From Perlabentimonas sp034003245 (lineage in GTDB: Bacteria > Bacteroidota > Bacteroidia > Bacteroidales > Tenuifilaceae), in contig JAVEYY010000007.1 in NCBI GenBank assembly GCA_034003245.1, positions 1 through 64,000 on the forward strand: DNA of 64,000 nucleotides, given 5' to 3'. A program made the position numbers and the translations under genes. The first letter of the stretch is position 1; each line of letters opens with the position of its first letter. Below, piece by piece: positions 42,635-50,681 of the stretch. Under the pieces are notes generated by a model that made no database searches, was not told where the DNA came from, and saw only the letters and a program-made list of their open reading frames with translations.

Positions 42635-43402
42635 CTAGTGTATATTCCTATCCAAAAACCCCTTTAGCTTACGCGATAGCGAGTCGAGCATCAGTGCATT
42701 CTGTGGATTATTGGGATCATAAACCACCCGCTCCAGCTCATCGTCCTCGAGCCAGTAGGTTTTGTAGGTTTTGCATATTGTGGTATACTTCTGCTTATCG
42801 CTCGCGGTAAACTGGAAATGCATTTTATAAACAATCTGGTTGTTCACCATGGCCGATGTTTCCTGCTTCTTCACCAGCTTTGCCAGGGCTATTTCCCCTA
42901 CTCTAAGAAGGTATATGATTTTATGCGATTTTCGGATTCCAATAGCCGCTATTATGAAACCCGCAATAACGAATGGTAAGAATATCAGCGAAATCCAGAT
43001 ACCAATTTCACCCGACCGCATTCCCCGAATGCGTGAAATGCTGGGATCGGAAATGGAGTACTGAACCTCAACCGTATCACCGGGTTCAAAGTACAGGGTT
43101 TCGCTAAACGATTTGCCCCTGAAATTCTCGCCCGAGGGCATAGTATATGAAAAATCGAAAGCGTAAACCCGCAAATCGTTAACAGAACTTTTGGTGGCAT
43201 TAACACTATCTACAACACCTACAATTATGGGCGATTCATCTGTTAACTTTTCAATACCAGTTACTGGACTTAACAGGATGATAAACAACAACCCAAAGCC
43301 CATAAATATTAAACCGAAATTTGTGGCAAACCTGCCAAATATCAGAAAAAGCCTAACCCAAATGGGTATTTCACGCTGATTATAGTACCTATTGTAGGGC
43401 AT
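42635..43402 (-). CDS. DUF3592-type membrane protein, copy 1
   Basis: The 255-residue protein has membrane segments at about 15-42 and 130-152 flanking an exported loop with FSYTMPSGENFRGKSFSETLYFEPGDTVEVQYSISDPSISRI. This is the DUF3592 pattern (a beta-rich loop and a GDTVEVxYxxxxP motif). A cytoplasmic C-terminal part repeats a related motif (YTTICKTYKTYWLEDDELERVVYDPNNPQNALML). Function is unknown. It lies 13 bases downstream of a clear paralogue and is surely cotranscribed with it. Confidence 0.75.
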   Translation of the reverse strand: MPYNRYYNQREIPIWVRLFLIFGRFATNFGLIFMGFGLLFIILLSPVTGIEKLTDESPIIVGVVDSVNATKSSVNDLRVYAFDFSYTMPSGENFRGKSFSETLYFEPGDTVEVQYSISDPSISRIRGMRSGEIGIWISLIFLPFVIAGFIIAAIGIRKSHKIIYLLRVGEIALAKLVKKQETSAMVNNQIVYKMHFQFTASDKQKYTTICKTYKTYWLEDDELERVVYDPNNPQNALMLDSLSRKLKGFLDRNIH

Positions 43403-43415
43403 AGTATCAAGTTTT

Positions 43416-44183
43416 TTATTGCTTAAGCAATTTTAACGCTTCGATAAATTTGGGGGGAAGCATATTTAGTAGCATATTTCGATTTGGATTACTCGGATCG
43501 AACAGTAATCCACTGGTAGAATCAATATTAAAAAACTCAGGATTTCTGGTTCTGCAATATGCTTGATACGATTTTCCATCGGATGCCTCGAAGCTAAATG
43601 CAAGCTTGTACACTTTCTTTCCTAAAATCTCAGTCGCTGTAGCTTTATGACTGGTTAGTGTGGCCTGAGCCATAACTCCAACCTCTAGCACTTTCAGATC
43701 GATAAATGAACGCCATATGCCAAATAAAAATAAGCCAATTCCTACCATTGCAACAGGCATGAACGGTAGAAGGGTCCATGTGGGAATCAGTCCAGAGTCC
43801 ATCCCATCGATAACTGAGACATGTGGTTTCTTTATGGAATGAATTACATTTACAGTATCTCCCATAACTAAACGTCTTTTGCTGGAATACGATTTGCCCT
43901 CAAATTCATTTAGGTTAAGGGTAGTATACTTGTACTCGTATCCAAAAATCCTCTTCCTGTTCACCTTCGAATTTGTGGCATCAATATCGGTTATAATACC
44001 ATTCACATATTGTGGGTTTGATCCAATACTCTGAGGGTTAGCACCAATGTACATAACATAAAGTAGTGGAACAGATATAACCATCAGCAAAAAACCGAAT
44101 AGGCTGGAAAAACGGGTGAACATAAGCTGCAGCTTAAGCCCGAAGGGAATAAATCGCCTATTAGTATCCCTGTTGTATGCCAT
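43416..44183 (-). CDS. DUF3592-type membrane protein, copy 2
   Basis: This protein, also 255 residues, is similar throughout to the next gene downstream: MAYNRDTNRRFIPFGLKLQLMFTRF at the start, GKSYSSKRRLVMGDTVNVIHSIKKPHVSVIDGMDSG in the loop and LLFDPSNPNRNMLLNMLP near the end. The equal lengths and alignable ends show a tandem duplication, now well diverged. Function is unknown. Confidence 0.75.
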   Translation of the reverse strand: MAYNRDTNRRFIPFGLKLQLMFTRFSSLFGFLLMVISVPLLYVMYIGANPQSIGSNPQYVNGIITDIDATNSKVNRKRIFGYEYKYTTLNLNEFEGKSYSSKRRLVMGDTVNVIHSIKKPHVSVIDGMDSGLIPTWTLLPFMPVAMVGIGLFLFGIWRSFIDLKVLEVGVMAQATLTSHKATATEILGKKVYKLAFSFEASDGKSYQAYCRTRNPEFFNIDSTSGLLFDPSNPNRNMLLNMLPPKFIEALKLLKQ

Positions 44184-44213
44184 AACTTATCAATAAAAGA
44201 GTCCGTAAAGTAC

Positions 44214-44250
44214 AAAAAAAATGGAGTTCAGCAATTACCAAACTCCATTT
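44214..44250 (-). terminator. Terminator of the DUF6263-like gene
   Basis: AAATGGAGTT pairs with AACTCCATTT around a 12-base loop, and on the minus strand a run of seven or more T follows. It separates the DUF6263-like gene from the DUF3592 pair. Confidence 0.75.
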
Positions 44251-44272
44251 CCAATGTGCTTCATCGAATGAA

Positions 44273-45202
44273 TTATTTAACCTGCTTTACAGTTGTTTTA
44301 GATGTGATAACCATGGGAATATCCATCTTTTGCCCCATCATATCACCAGCAATATTCCCGTTTATACTCTGCTCCATAAACGACTCCGAAATCATCCCTG
44401 TTTTGGGGTTTATTGTAAGATTACCTGAGGTTGTGCCAAAAAGGTTGTAGGTTACCTGCATTCCCATCATATTGCTTTTGTTTCCAGGAATGGTGGACAT
44501 GGTAGCCGAAAGCGAAAGCTTTACCTCATTTGCATCCATCGATAAAACGGAGTAGGAGTTTATAATATTTAGGGTAAACTGATTCTCGATGGTTTGGTTG
44601 TCGGTCCAAGTGCTTTTTGCCTTAATACCCTTTTCGGGGTAGCTGATAAACGCACCGCCAAACATCTGCTTTATTGCATCCTGACTAATGGCTGCGCCAA
44701 TGGTTTGCTCAATCTGGGCTTGACCTGCTGTTTCGGAAAGCATCTGCTTACGTAACTCCTCTATTCCAGTAACCTCAACAATATTTCCTAAGGGAGTAAT
44801 CGTGGCGCTTACGCTTTTATTAATCAAAGCGCCGAAAACCAGAAATTGGGGGTTGGCAACTGGTCCATCATCCTTCTTCTCGGAATCGAACTTCATGCTC
44901 ATTCCCTGGGTCTCCATATCTATGGCAATACGAGTAAAGGTAATTTTTGCCTGCATATTGCCATTGGGTAGTTTGCTGGTAACCCCAATCGTGTATTCAA
45001 AAACCTGATTCTGATTGATAACCTGTTTCATTGCCCCAATGGTCTGTGTGATAACCTGCTCAGTAGATGAACTGTACTTTACCTCAGCACCCTTATCGAG
45101 TTTAACTCGCAGAGTAACTTCCGAAACTGCTTCCGCAGAAAATGGTAAAGCTATTGCAAGGATAAGAAATGCTGCTGCTACTTTTAGTTTAATTGTTTTC
45201 AT
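44273..45202 (-). CDS. Exported DUF6263-like protein
   Basis: The 309-residue protein has a signal peptide ending near FSAEA and a beta-rich mature part. Landmarks are LDKGAEVKYSSSTEQVITQT, MQAKITFTRIAIDMETQGMSMKFDSEK, ATITPLGNIVEVTGIEEL and WTDNQTIENQF. These match my memory of DUF6263, a Bacteroidota family of periplasmic proteins of unknown function. It is monocistronic, with its own terminator. Confidence 0.65.
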   Translation of the reverse strand: MKTIKLKVAAAFLILAIALPFSAEAVSEVTLRVKLDKGAEVKYSSSTEQVITQTIGAMKQVINQNQVFEYTIGVTSKLPNGNMQAKITFTRIAIDMETQGMSMKFDSEKKDDGPVANPQFLVFGALINKSVSATITPLGNIVEVTGIEELRKQMLSETAGQAQIEQTIGAAISQDAIKQMFGGAFISYPEKGIKAKSTWTDNQTIENQFTLNIINSYSVLSMDANEVKLSLSATMSTIPGNKSNMMGMQVTYNLFGTTSGNLTINPKTGMISESFMEQSINGNIAGDMMGQKMDIPMVITSKTTVKQVK

Positions 45203-45275
45203 TTCAATTAGGGTTTGATTATTATGTAAAAAGATGGATTAAAAACAAGACTTATGGTTTAAGTATATCAAAAAA

Positions 45276-46091
45276 CTATTGAATTTTAGCCTTAACAGGA
45301 TACTTTAGCCCTTCCATTCCCGTGATAACGGCTTTAACAGAACCAACCAAAATTTTGGCCTCAACCAAAACGGGCACCCGGTTTTCGTCGTCGGTAACCC
45401 ATACTTCAAGATCTTCGCCACCCTTAAATATTGTACCCTCAACCAGCAGGGCCGAAAACCTAATGGTATTGAAAACTTCGCCATCGCGGGTTTTAAGTTT
45501 CTCTTTTCCCTTATATCGAAGGAACAAGTCGTAAACGGCATCGTCAACCGCCATGGTGATGGGGATTTTATCGCCAGGCTTATACTTATCAAAATCGAGC
45601 GTCCGGCAGTAGTATATGGCACTCAGCACATCAAATACGCAATCCTTAAGGGGTAATATATCGCGTTTAAAGGGCCTATCGGATGTTTGGCTAATGATAT
45701 CGAGCGTTTTCTCGGCGTGCTTAAAGATATACCTGTTAAACGCCGTATAGCCCCCCTCGTAGGTGTCGCGCTCGAACCAGTAGGGTTGTAGGGTTGTAGG
45801 GTGCACAATAGACTCGAACCTATCGCGAACTTTAAAAACCCAATCATACTTCTTTAAACTCCATCCCGTTGACTTTAGGTGCAATGCAGGTTTACCCATG
45901 TATAGGGTATCGGAGACTCTGAAATCCACATCGCCAGCATTAACCCATATAAAGCCCCAGTTGTATACTGCGCGGTAGGTAACCACCTCACCGCCCCTGA
46001 AGTTCACCCCTTTCACATCACAAGCCTGAGCGCTAACAAATAATGAAATTATTGTGAATAGAAAAACCGATAAAATCCTTTTTAGCTGCAT
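45276..46091 (-). CDS. DUF3108 domain-containing exported protein
   Basis: The protein has about 271 residues from the ATG at 46091 (a longer reading to 46115 would use TTG). A signal peptide ends near LFVSAQA. The mature part starts CDVKGVNFRGGEVVTYRAVYNWGFIWVNAGDV and has the DUF3108 landmarks RDRFESIVHPTTLQPYWFER and EVWVTDDENRVPVLVEAKI. The family is beta-rich and periplasmic. Its role is not established, though it often lies near envelope genes. It is about 30 bases downstream of the DUF6567-like gene and probably in one transcript. Confidence 0.78.
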   Translation of the reverse strand: MQLKRILSVFLFTIISLFVSAQACDVKGVNFRGGEVVTYRAVYNWGFIWVNAGDVDFRVSDTLYMGKPALHLKSTGWSLKKYDWVFKVRDRFESIVHPTTLQPYWFERDTYEGGYTAFNRYIFKHAEKTLDIISQTSDRPFKRDILPLKDCVFDVLSAIYYCRTLDFDKYKPGDKIPITMAVDDAVYDLFLRYKGKEKLKTRDGEVFNTIRFSALLVEGTIFKGGEDLEVWVTDDENRVPVLVEAKILVGSVKAVITGMEGLKYPVKAKIQ

Positions 46092-46120
46092 TCGAATCGT
46101 TTTACTGATATGCAAAAAAA

Positions 46121-46609
46121 CTACTTTATTTTTGCCAATCGAGCAGTTACCTTGGCAGTGCGTTTGGAGTAAAATATTGGAATGATATACTTTTTCAACT
46201 CGTACTGAGGATACACAACCACATCGTAACCCGGATTCTCCGCCATTAGGTTATGCAACGCATACGATCGCACCCCGCCCTTTATCTGATCACCAATTAC
46301 AGGAATAACTGCGGATATCACTCCCACAACGGGATCTACAGGTACAGTTGATCCAACTGAAACATTGAAATTTTGTGGTGAATTTTCGGTTGAGTTTGAG
46401 ATGTTGGCCGAATTCCAGCTGAATAGTCGGGACCAGTCAATTCCCAAAACCCTAACAACAGTAGCTTCGCCTGTGACCTGTGGAGAATACTCAAAATCGC
46501 CCTTGTAAAACTCAATGTGGTAGTTGGGCGTTTGCATTGCCCTTTGGGTGATTGAGCAGCTACTGAATACCAAAACAATGGCCGTGAGGAGAACGAATTC
46601 TTTCTTCAT
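46121..46609 (-). CDS. DUF6567-like putative lipoprotein
   Basis: The 162-residue protein has the lipobox FSSC (Cys18) and a short mature part: ITQRAMQTPNYHIEFYKGDFEYSPQVTGEATVVRVLGIDWSRLF, ending LRK-like in TARLAKIK. A glycine/valine-rich hydrophobic stretch (VVGVISAVIPVIGDQIKGGV) occurs mid-protein, and YDVVVYPQYELKKYIIPIF resembles other small Bacteroidota lipoproteins (DUF6567, a low-certainty match). Function is unknown. Confidence 0.55.
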   Translation of the reverse strand: MKKEFVLLTAIVLVFSSCSITQRAMQTPNYHIEFYKGDFEYSPQVTGEATVVRVLGIDWSRLFSWNSANISNSTENSPQNFNVSVGSTVPVDPVVGVISAVIPVIGDQIKGGVRSYALHNLMAENPGYDVVVYPQYELKKYIIPIFYSKRTAKVTARLAKIK

Positions 46610-46674
46610 CGCTTAAATTATTTGAGGGAATTAAAAGTTGGTTAACAAATTTACTTGAAAAAGCTTCACAATAT

Positions 46675-47616
46675 TTATGCCCCTTTTTGAGAACCTGCAT
46701 ACTTTTCCATTAGTGCAATTACAATAAAACCAACAACTGCCAGCAAAAGGGCAATTATTACCTCAAGATTCAGACTTTCGGGGATAAAAAGATCGTAACC
46801 CTGTACAATTCTATTTCCTTCCTTTAGGAGAAAATTACCTAACTCGTCCACACGATAAATCTCATTTTTCCAAGGCCAAAGAATACTCAGCGAACCTAGA
46901 ATAAACCCTGTTAACAGGGCTATGGTTTGATCCTTAAATTTTTTATAAACCCACGATAAAACATGCGATAGGGCAATTATTCCAATAATTCCTCCTAATA
47001 CAACTGGCGCCAGCACCGAAATATTTCCCTGGCTCACCGCATCAATCATTACCAGTTCGTAATTGCCCATCAGAATAAGTACAAAAGAACCCGAAAGGCC
47101 AGGCAAAATCATGCTGCACACGGCAACAACACCGCAAATTACCACATATCCAAAGGAGTCATTCTGGGTAGCCGGATTCATAAACGATATCCACACGGCA
47201 ATAGCTGCGCCAATGGCAAAGGTTATGATCACGCTTAGCCTCCACTTCTCTATTGTTTTACCAACATAGTAAACCGAGGCCAAAATCAATCCAAAGAAAA
47301 AAGCCCAGATATAGATTGGATAGGCCGCAAAGAGGTATTTTAACACGCGAGCCAAGCTAACAATGCTAATCACCATCCCGCTGCCAAGGGCCAGCAAAAA
47401 GTAAAAATCGACATAATCAAAAAGATCCTTGATTTTCCCTTTGAATAGCAATTGAATAGCCTTACCGTCGAACGATTTTATGGCGTTGATTATTCGCTCA
47501 AAAACGCCAGTAATAAGCGCAACGGTTCCTCCCGAAACGCCGGGAATAACATTTGCCGCACCCATACCCATGCCCTTAAGGGCATACTGAAGATGCTGTA
47601 GTAAAGTTTTTTTCAT
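46675..47616 (-). CDS. DUF368 family membrane protein (PopT-type polyprenyl-phosphate transporter)
   Basis: The 313-residue protein has eight or nine predicted membrane segments and the DUF368 signature GMGAANVIPGVSGGTVALITGVFERI near residues 16-41, repeated as MILPGLSGSFVLILMGNYE near 165-183. DUF368 proteins have been shown in other bacteria to translocate undecaprenyl phosphate, the lipid carrier recycled during wall and glycan synthesis. It is last in an operon with the TPR protein and phosphosulfolactate synthase (29-base gap). Confidence 0.85.
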   Translation of the reverse strand: MKKTLLQHLQYALKGMGMGAANVIPGVSGGTVALITGVFERIINAIKSFDGKAIQLLFKGKIKDLFDYVDFYFLLALGSGMVISIVSLARVLKYLFAAYPIYIWAFFFGLILASVYYVGKTIEKWRLSVIITFAIGAAIAVWISFMNPATQNDSFGYVVICGVVAVCSMILPGLSGSFVLILMGNYELVMIDAVSQGNISVLAPVVLGGIIGIIALSHVLSWVYKKFKDQTIALLTGFILGSLSILWPWKNEIYRVDELGNFLLKEGNRIVQGYDLFIPESLNLEVIIALLLAVVGFIVIALMEKYAGSQKGA

Positions 47617-47645
47617 GAATTGAGTTGAATTGACCGCGTGCTATA

Positions 47646-48410
47646 CTAACCACGGGGTAAATACTGGAAAAAGGTATCGCCTCTAAGCCCAACGCGAAGG
47701 GTTTCTAGCGCAATAACCTCGTTGGGTGCAATATTGCCAAGATTTACATTAGCACCTAGAAGATTTATAAACCATGCCTGCTGATTTTTAAGCGGAGCTT
47801 CCCAAATCACATCATCCATGCTAATGCTCTTCCTTATATCGTCAATAAGCTCGGTATTAGCCGTGTGATCTGACTTATAGATGCCAATATTCCCGCCTTC
47901 GCGAGCCTCGGCTATCACCTTCCACGATCCCGCTTCGAGTTCACTTTTCATCATCAAAACCCAATCCTCGTTGGGGATTATTACACCTGCCTGCTTTGAT
48001 CCTACTTCCGAAATCACCGTAACCTGCTGTGCAAGGGTTCTAATATAATTACATTTATCTTGATTGCTCATCTCCAGTGTGCCATCTGAGACCTCGGCCA
48101 TATCGAGCCCTAATGAATCGATTAGCTTTCGATACTCATCAAAAATTCCCCGGGCAACGTAGGCTTCAAAAAGAGTTCCTCCTAGATAAGGCTTAATGCC
48201 TTTGGTTTTTAAAAACGTAACTTTCTCCTTTATATTTGGGGTTACAAGTGCGGTACCAAATCCAAATTTTACAAAATCGATATACTCACCCGACACGCTA
48301 ACCATATCCTCGAGCTCGCGGAAACTGAGGCCTTTATCCATTACCATGGTTAACCCTTTACTGCGCGGTTTTACATCCCTTTCAGGAATATGTGGAATAG
48401 ATTTAAGCAT
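47646..48410 (-). CDS. Phosphosulfolactate synthase (ComA family)
   Basis: The 254-residue TIM-barrel protein matches ComA (PF02679): RSKGLTMVMDKG, DFVKFGFGTALV, YLGGTLFEAYVARG, EVSDGTLEMS, VISEVGSK and IAEAREGGNIGIY. ComA adds sulfite to phosphoenolpyruvate to give phosphosulfolactate, a step towards coenzyme M in methanogens and towards sulfolactate in Bacillus. No phosphosulfolactate phosphatase or dehydrogenase gene is present in the window, so the product's fate here is unknown. It lies between a TPR gene and a DUF368 transporter in one operon (35- and 29-base gaps). Confidence 0.85.
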   Translation of the reverse strand: MLKSIPHIPERDVKPRSKGLTMVMDKGLSFRELEDMVSVSGEYIDFVKFGFGTALVTPNIKEKVTFLKTKGIKPYLGGTLFEAYVARGIFDEYRKLIDSLGLDMAEVSDGTLEMSNQDKCNYIRTLAQQVTVISEVGSKQAGVIIPNEDWVLMMKSELEAGSWKVIAEAREGGNIGIYKSDHTANTELIDDIRKSISMDDVIWEAPLKNQQAWFINLLGANVNLGNIAPNEVIALETLRVGLRGDTFFQYLPRG

Positions 48411-48445
48411 AAGATCCTGGTTTTTAAGTGATAGGATTACAAATC

Positions 48446-49846
48446 CTAGAGAGAATTAAGCTGATTAAGAAACTTGGGGTCATCAATTACCGATACCACG
48501 GCGAGGAATTCCTCCACTGCAAATAGGTTAATCTTTTTGGCCTGGCGTAGAAGGGTAAGAGCAACGCTGGGTTTTCCCTGCAAATACTGGGCTGCGGCAT
48601 TTAGTATTTTAAGGGCTGGATAATCTGCAAACTTCTCACCCACCTCCATGTACAACTCCTCTACCTCGGCAAAGCGCTCCTCAAACAGCAAAAGTTCAGC
48701 GATTCCAATATAGGCATCCACCTCATCAGGATTAAGGGTTGTAGCCTCCTTGTAGGCATCCATGGCTTCCTTATCGGAACCCATCTCGAATAGCACCTTG
48801 GCAAGGCCAAGCCAGTAATCGTAGTTTTCGGGTTCTAAGGCTATTGCTCTTTGGATATTGGTAAGCGCCTCATCCAACTTATCCTGCTTAAAATAGGCGA
48901 TACCCATACCAAAGTAGGCATCGGGAAACAGCGCATCGAGTTCCAAACACTTTTTAAAGGTTTCAAATGCTTTATCGAAGTTACCCAGCTTCTCGTAGCA
49001 CTCGCCTATTGATGCAAATATCCTAGGGTTCTCGGGTTCATAGGCCAATAGCTCAGTAAAAGATTCTGCAGCCTCGGCATATTTCTCGATGGTTGCATAG
49101 GTGTTGGCCTGATTATGCAGCGCCGATGCGTTGGCTGGATCCACAGCCAGTGCATAATCGTATGCCTCGAGAGCTTTGGCAAACTCACCCTTACGGGTGT
49201 GTACAATTCCCAGATTATACCAAACACTGGTTGAAAAGGCATTCTGATCGAGGTACAGGTTGTAGTAGTGCTCACTTTTATTGAGATCACCCAAACGCTC
49301 GTAACAGTATCCAAGTTCAAAAAGGATATTGAGCGAGTATCTATCGAGACTAAATCCGTACAGCAAATATCGGAGAGCAAAATTGGGCTCATCAATATCC
49401 TGATAAAGTCCTGCAATACGATAAAGCAGATCCACCTTATCGTCTGTTGGACAATGGGTAGAGTGCCAGAACGCCTCATGTGCCATGTTAAAATCTCTAA
49501 GCGCTAAATGCGCTTGGCCTTTCAGGAAGAATAACTCGCCATTGTCGGGCTCAATCTTAACTAGTACATTTAAAATATTGAGAGCCTCCTCGTATTGCTT
49601 ATCAATAATCAGCAGTTCAGCCTTTTTCATCTGAATCTCGCTGGAGTGAGGGTGCATGTTAAAGGCAATATCTACGGCCTCCGATGCACGCTGGGAGTTA
49701 TCGGAATTGAGGTAATAATCGATTATGTTTTCAAAATCTACCACATCGAAAAAGAAACTCCTGTTGTGCTTAAGCATGTCCTCATACTTCTGCACAATCT
49801 CAAGGGTTTCCTCCTCGCTGTAAAAGAATTCGTTCTCTTCGCGCAT
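48446..49846 (-). CDS. Tetratricopeptide repeat protein
   Basis: The 466-residue protein is made of about ten TPR units. The best are YNLGIVHTRKGEFAKALEAYDYALAVDPAN, SIGECYEKLGNFDKAFETFKKCLELDALF and YFGMGIAYFKQDKLDEALTNIQRAIALEPEN style repeats (landmarks GxxYxxxGxxxxAxxxxxxAxxxxP). It has no signal peptide, so it is cytoplasmic, and starts MREENEFFYSEEETL. TPR proteins are scaffolds and the partner cannot be inferred. It heads the operon with comA and DUF368. Confidence 0.85.
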   Translation of the reverse strand: MREENEFFYSEEETLEIVQKYEDMLKHNRSFFFDVVDFENIIDYYLNSDNSQRASEAVDIAFNMHPHSSEIQMKKAELLIIDKQYEEALNILNVLVKIEPDNGELFFLKGQAHLALRDFNMAHEAFWHSTHCPTDDKVDLLYRIAGLYQDIDEPNFALRYLLYGFSLDRYSLNILFELGYCYERLGDLNKSEHYYNLYLDQNAFSTSVWYNLGIVHTRKGEFAKALEAYDYALAVDPANASALHNQANTYATIEKYAEAAESFTELLAYEPENPRIFASIGECYEKLGNFDKAFETFKKCLELDALFPDAYFGMGIAYFKQDKLDEALTNIQRAIALEPENYDYWLGLAKVLFEMGSDKEAMDAYKEATTLNPDEVDAYIGIAELLLFEERFAEVEELYMEVGEKFADYPALKILNAAAQYLQGKPSVALTLLRQAKKINLFAVEEFLAVVSVIDDPKFLNQLNSL

Positions 49847-49981
49847 ATTGTTATTTAATGCTTTTTACGGTGCGAATTTACATAATATAAAGGGGATAAA
49901 CGAAGTAAGTGATTTAAATTATATTAACAACCCCTAAAACATATCAACAACATAGCGGTTTACGGAACATTCTAAGGTTAA

Positions 49982-50050
49982 TATAAAAAAACGGATTAGG
50001 CTAGATAGCAAGAAATTTCGCTCGCTACTAGCCTAATCCGTGTAAGAATC
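49982..50050 (-). terminator. Terminator of the iorAB operon
   Basis: CGGATTAGGCTAG (49992-50004) pairs with CTAGCCTAATCCG (50038-50050), and on the minus strand a run of seven T follows. It lies 23 bases after the iorB stop codon. Confidence 0.85.
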
Positions 50051-50072
50051 AATCGTAAAGGTATCGAAATAT

Positions 50073-50654
50073 CTACCTGTTCTTTTCGGAGAACTCGCGT
50101 CCTGCGCGAAGCGCTTTAAGGTTTACCTCAACCACCTCCTCGCCCTTGCGGCCAAAAAACTGACGAATACCATCCTCTAACTTCGAGAACTCAATATCGA
50201 TAAAGGGCGATGCAGCACCCAGCATCACAATATTTGATGAGCGCGATGAGCCAGCCTCCTTAGCAATCGTATCGGCATCGAGGGCGATATGGTTAGGAAT
50301 CTTCTCAATCTCCTTGATTATTTCCTCAACCTGAGGATAATCAGTGATATTATTAAACGGGGTGATATTGGTCACCAACCAGCCATCCTTGCTCAGAAAA
50401 GGCAGGTAACGTAAAGCCTCCATGGGCTCAACCGATAGAATTAAATGGGCTTTGCCCTGGGGAATTAAATCCGACGCTATGGGTTTATCGGATATCCTGA
50501 GGTGCGACTGCACATCGCCTCCCCGCTGGCTCATACCGTGAACCTCGGCCTGCTTAATGTGCAGGTTGCTCTTTACCGCGGCTAGACCAATTCCGGCAGC
50601 AATGGAAAGAATTCCTTGGCCGCCAACGCCTGCTAGTATTATATCTGTTTTCAT
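50073..50654 (-). CDS. iorB: Indolepyruvate:ferredoxin oxidoreductase, beta subunit
   Basis: The 193-residue subunit begins MKTDIILAGVGGQGILSIAAG (the longer frame starts with TTG). It contains AEVHGMSQRGGDVQSHLR, the pyruvate:ferredoxin oxidoreductase gamma-like domain. With IorA it converts aryl pyruvates (from aromatic amino acids) to aryl-acetyl-CoA with reduction of ferredoxin, a strictly anaerobic reaction. It starts 27 bases after iorA ends, so both are in one operon. Confidence 0.92.
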   Translation of the reverse strand: MKTDIILAGVGGQGILSIAAGIGLAAVKSNLHIKQAEVHGMSQRGGDVQSHLRISDKPIASDLIPQGKAHLILSVEPMEALRYLPFLSKDGWLVTNITPFNNITDYPQVEEIIKEIEKIPNHIALDADTIAKEAGSSRSSNIVMLGAASPFIDIEFSKLEDGIRQFFGRKGEEVVEVNLKALRAGREFSEKNR

Positions 50655-50681
50655 GTTTGTCGATTTTTGTAGGTGAACCAA

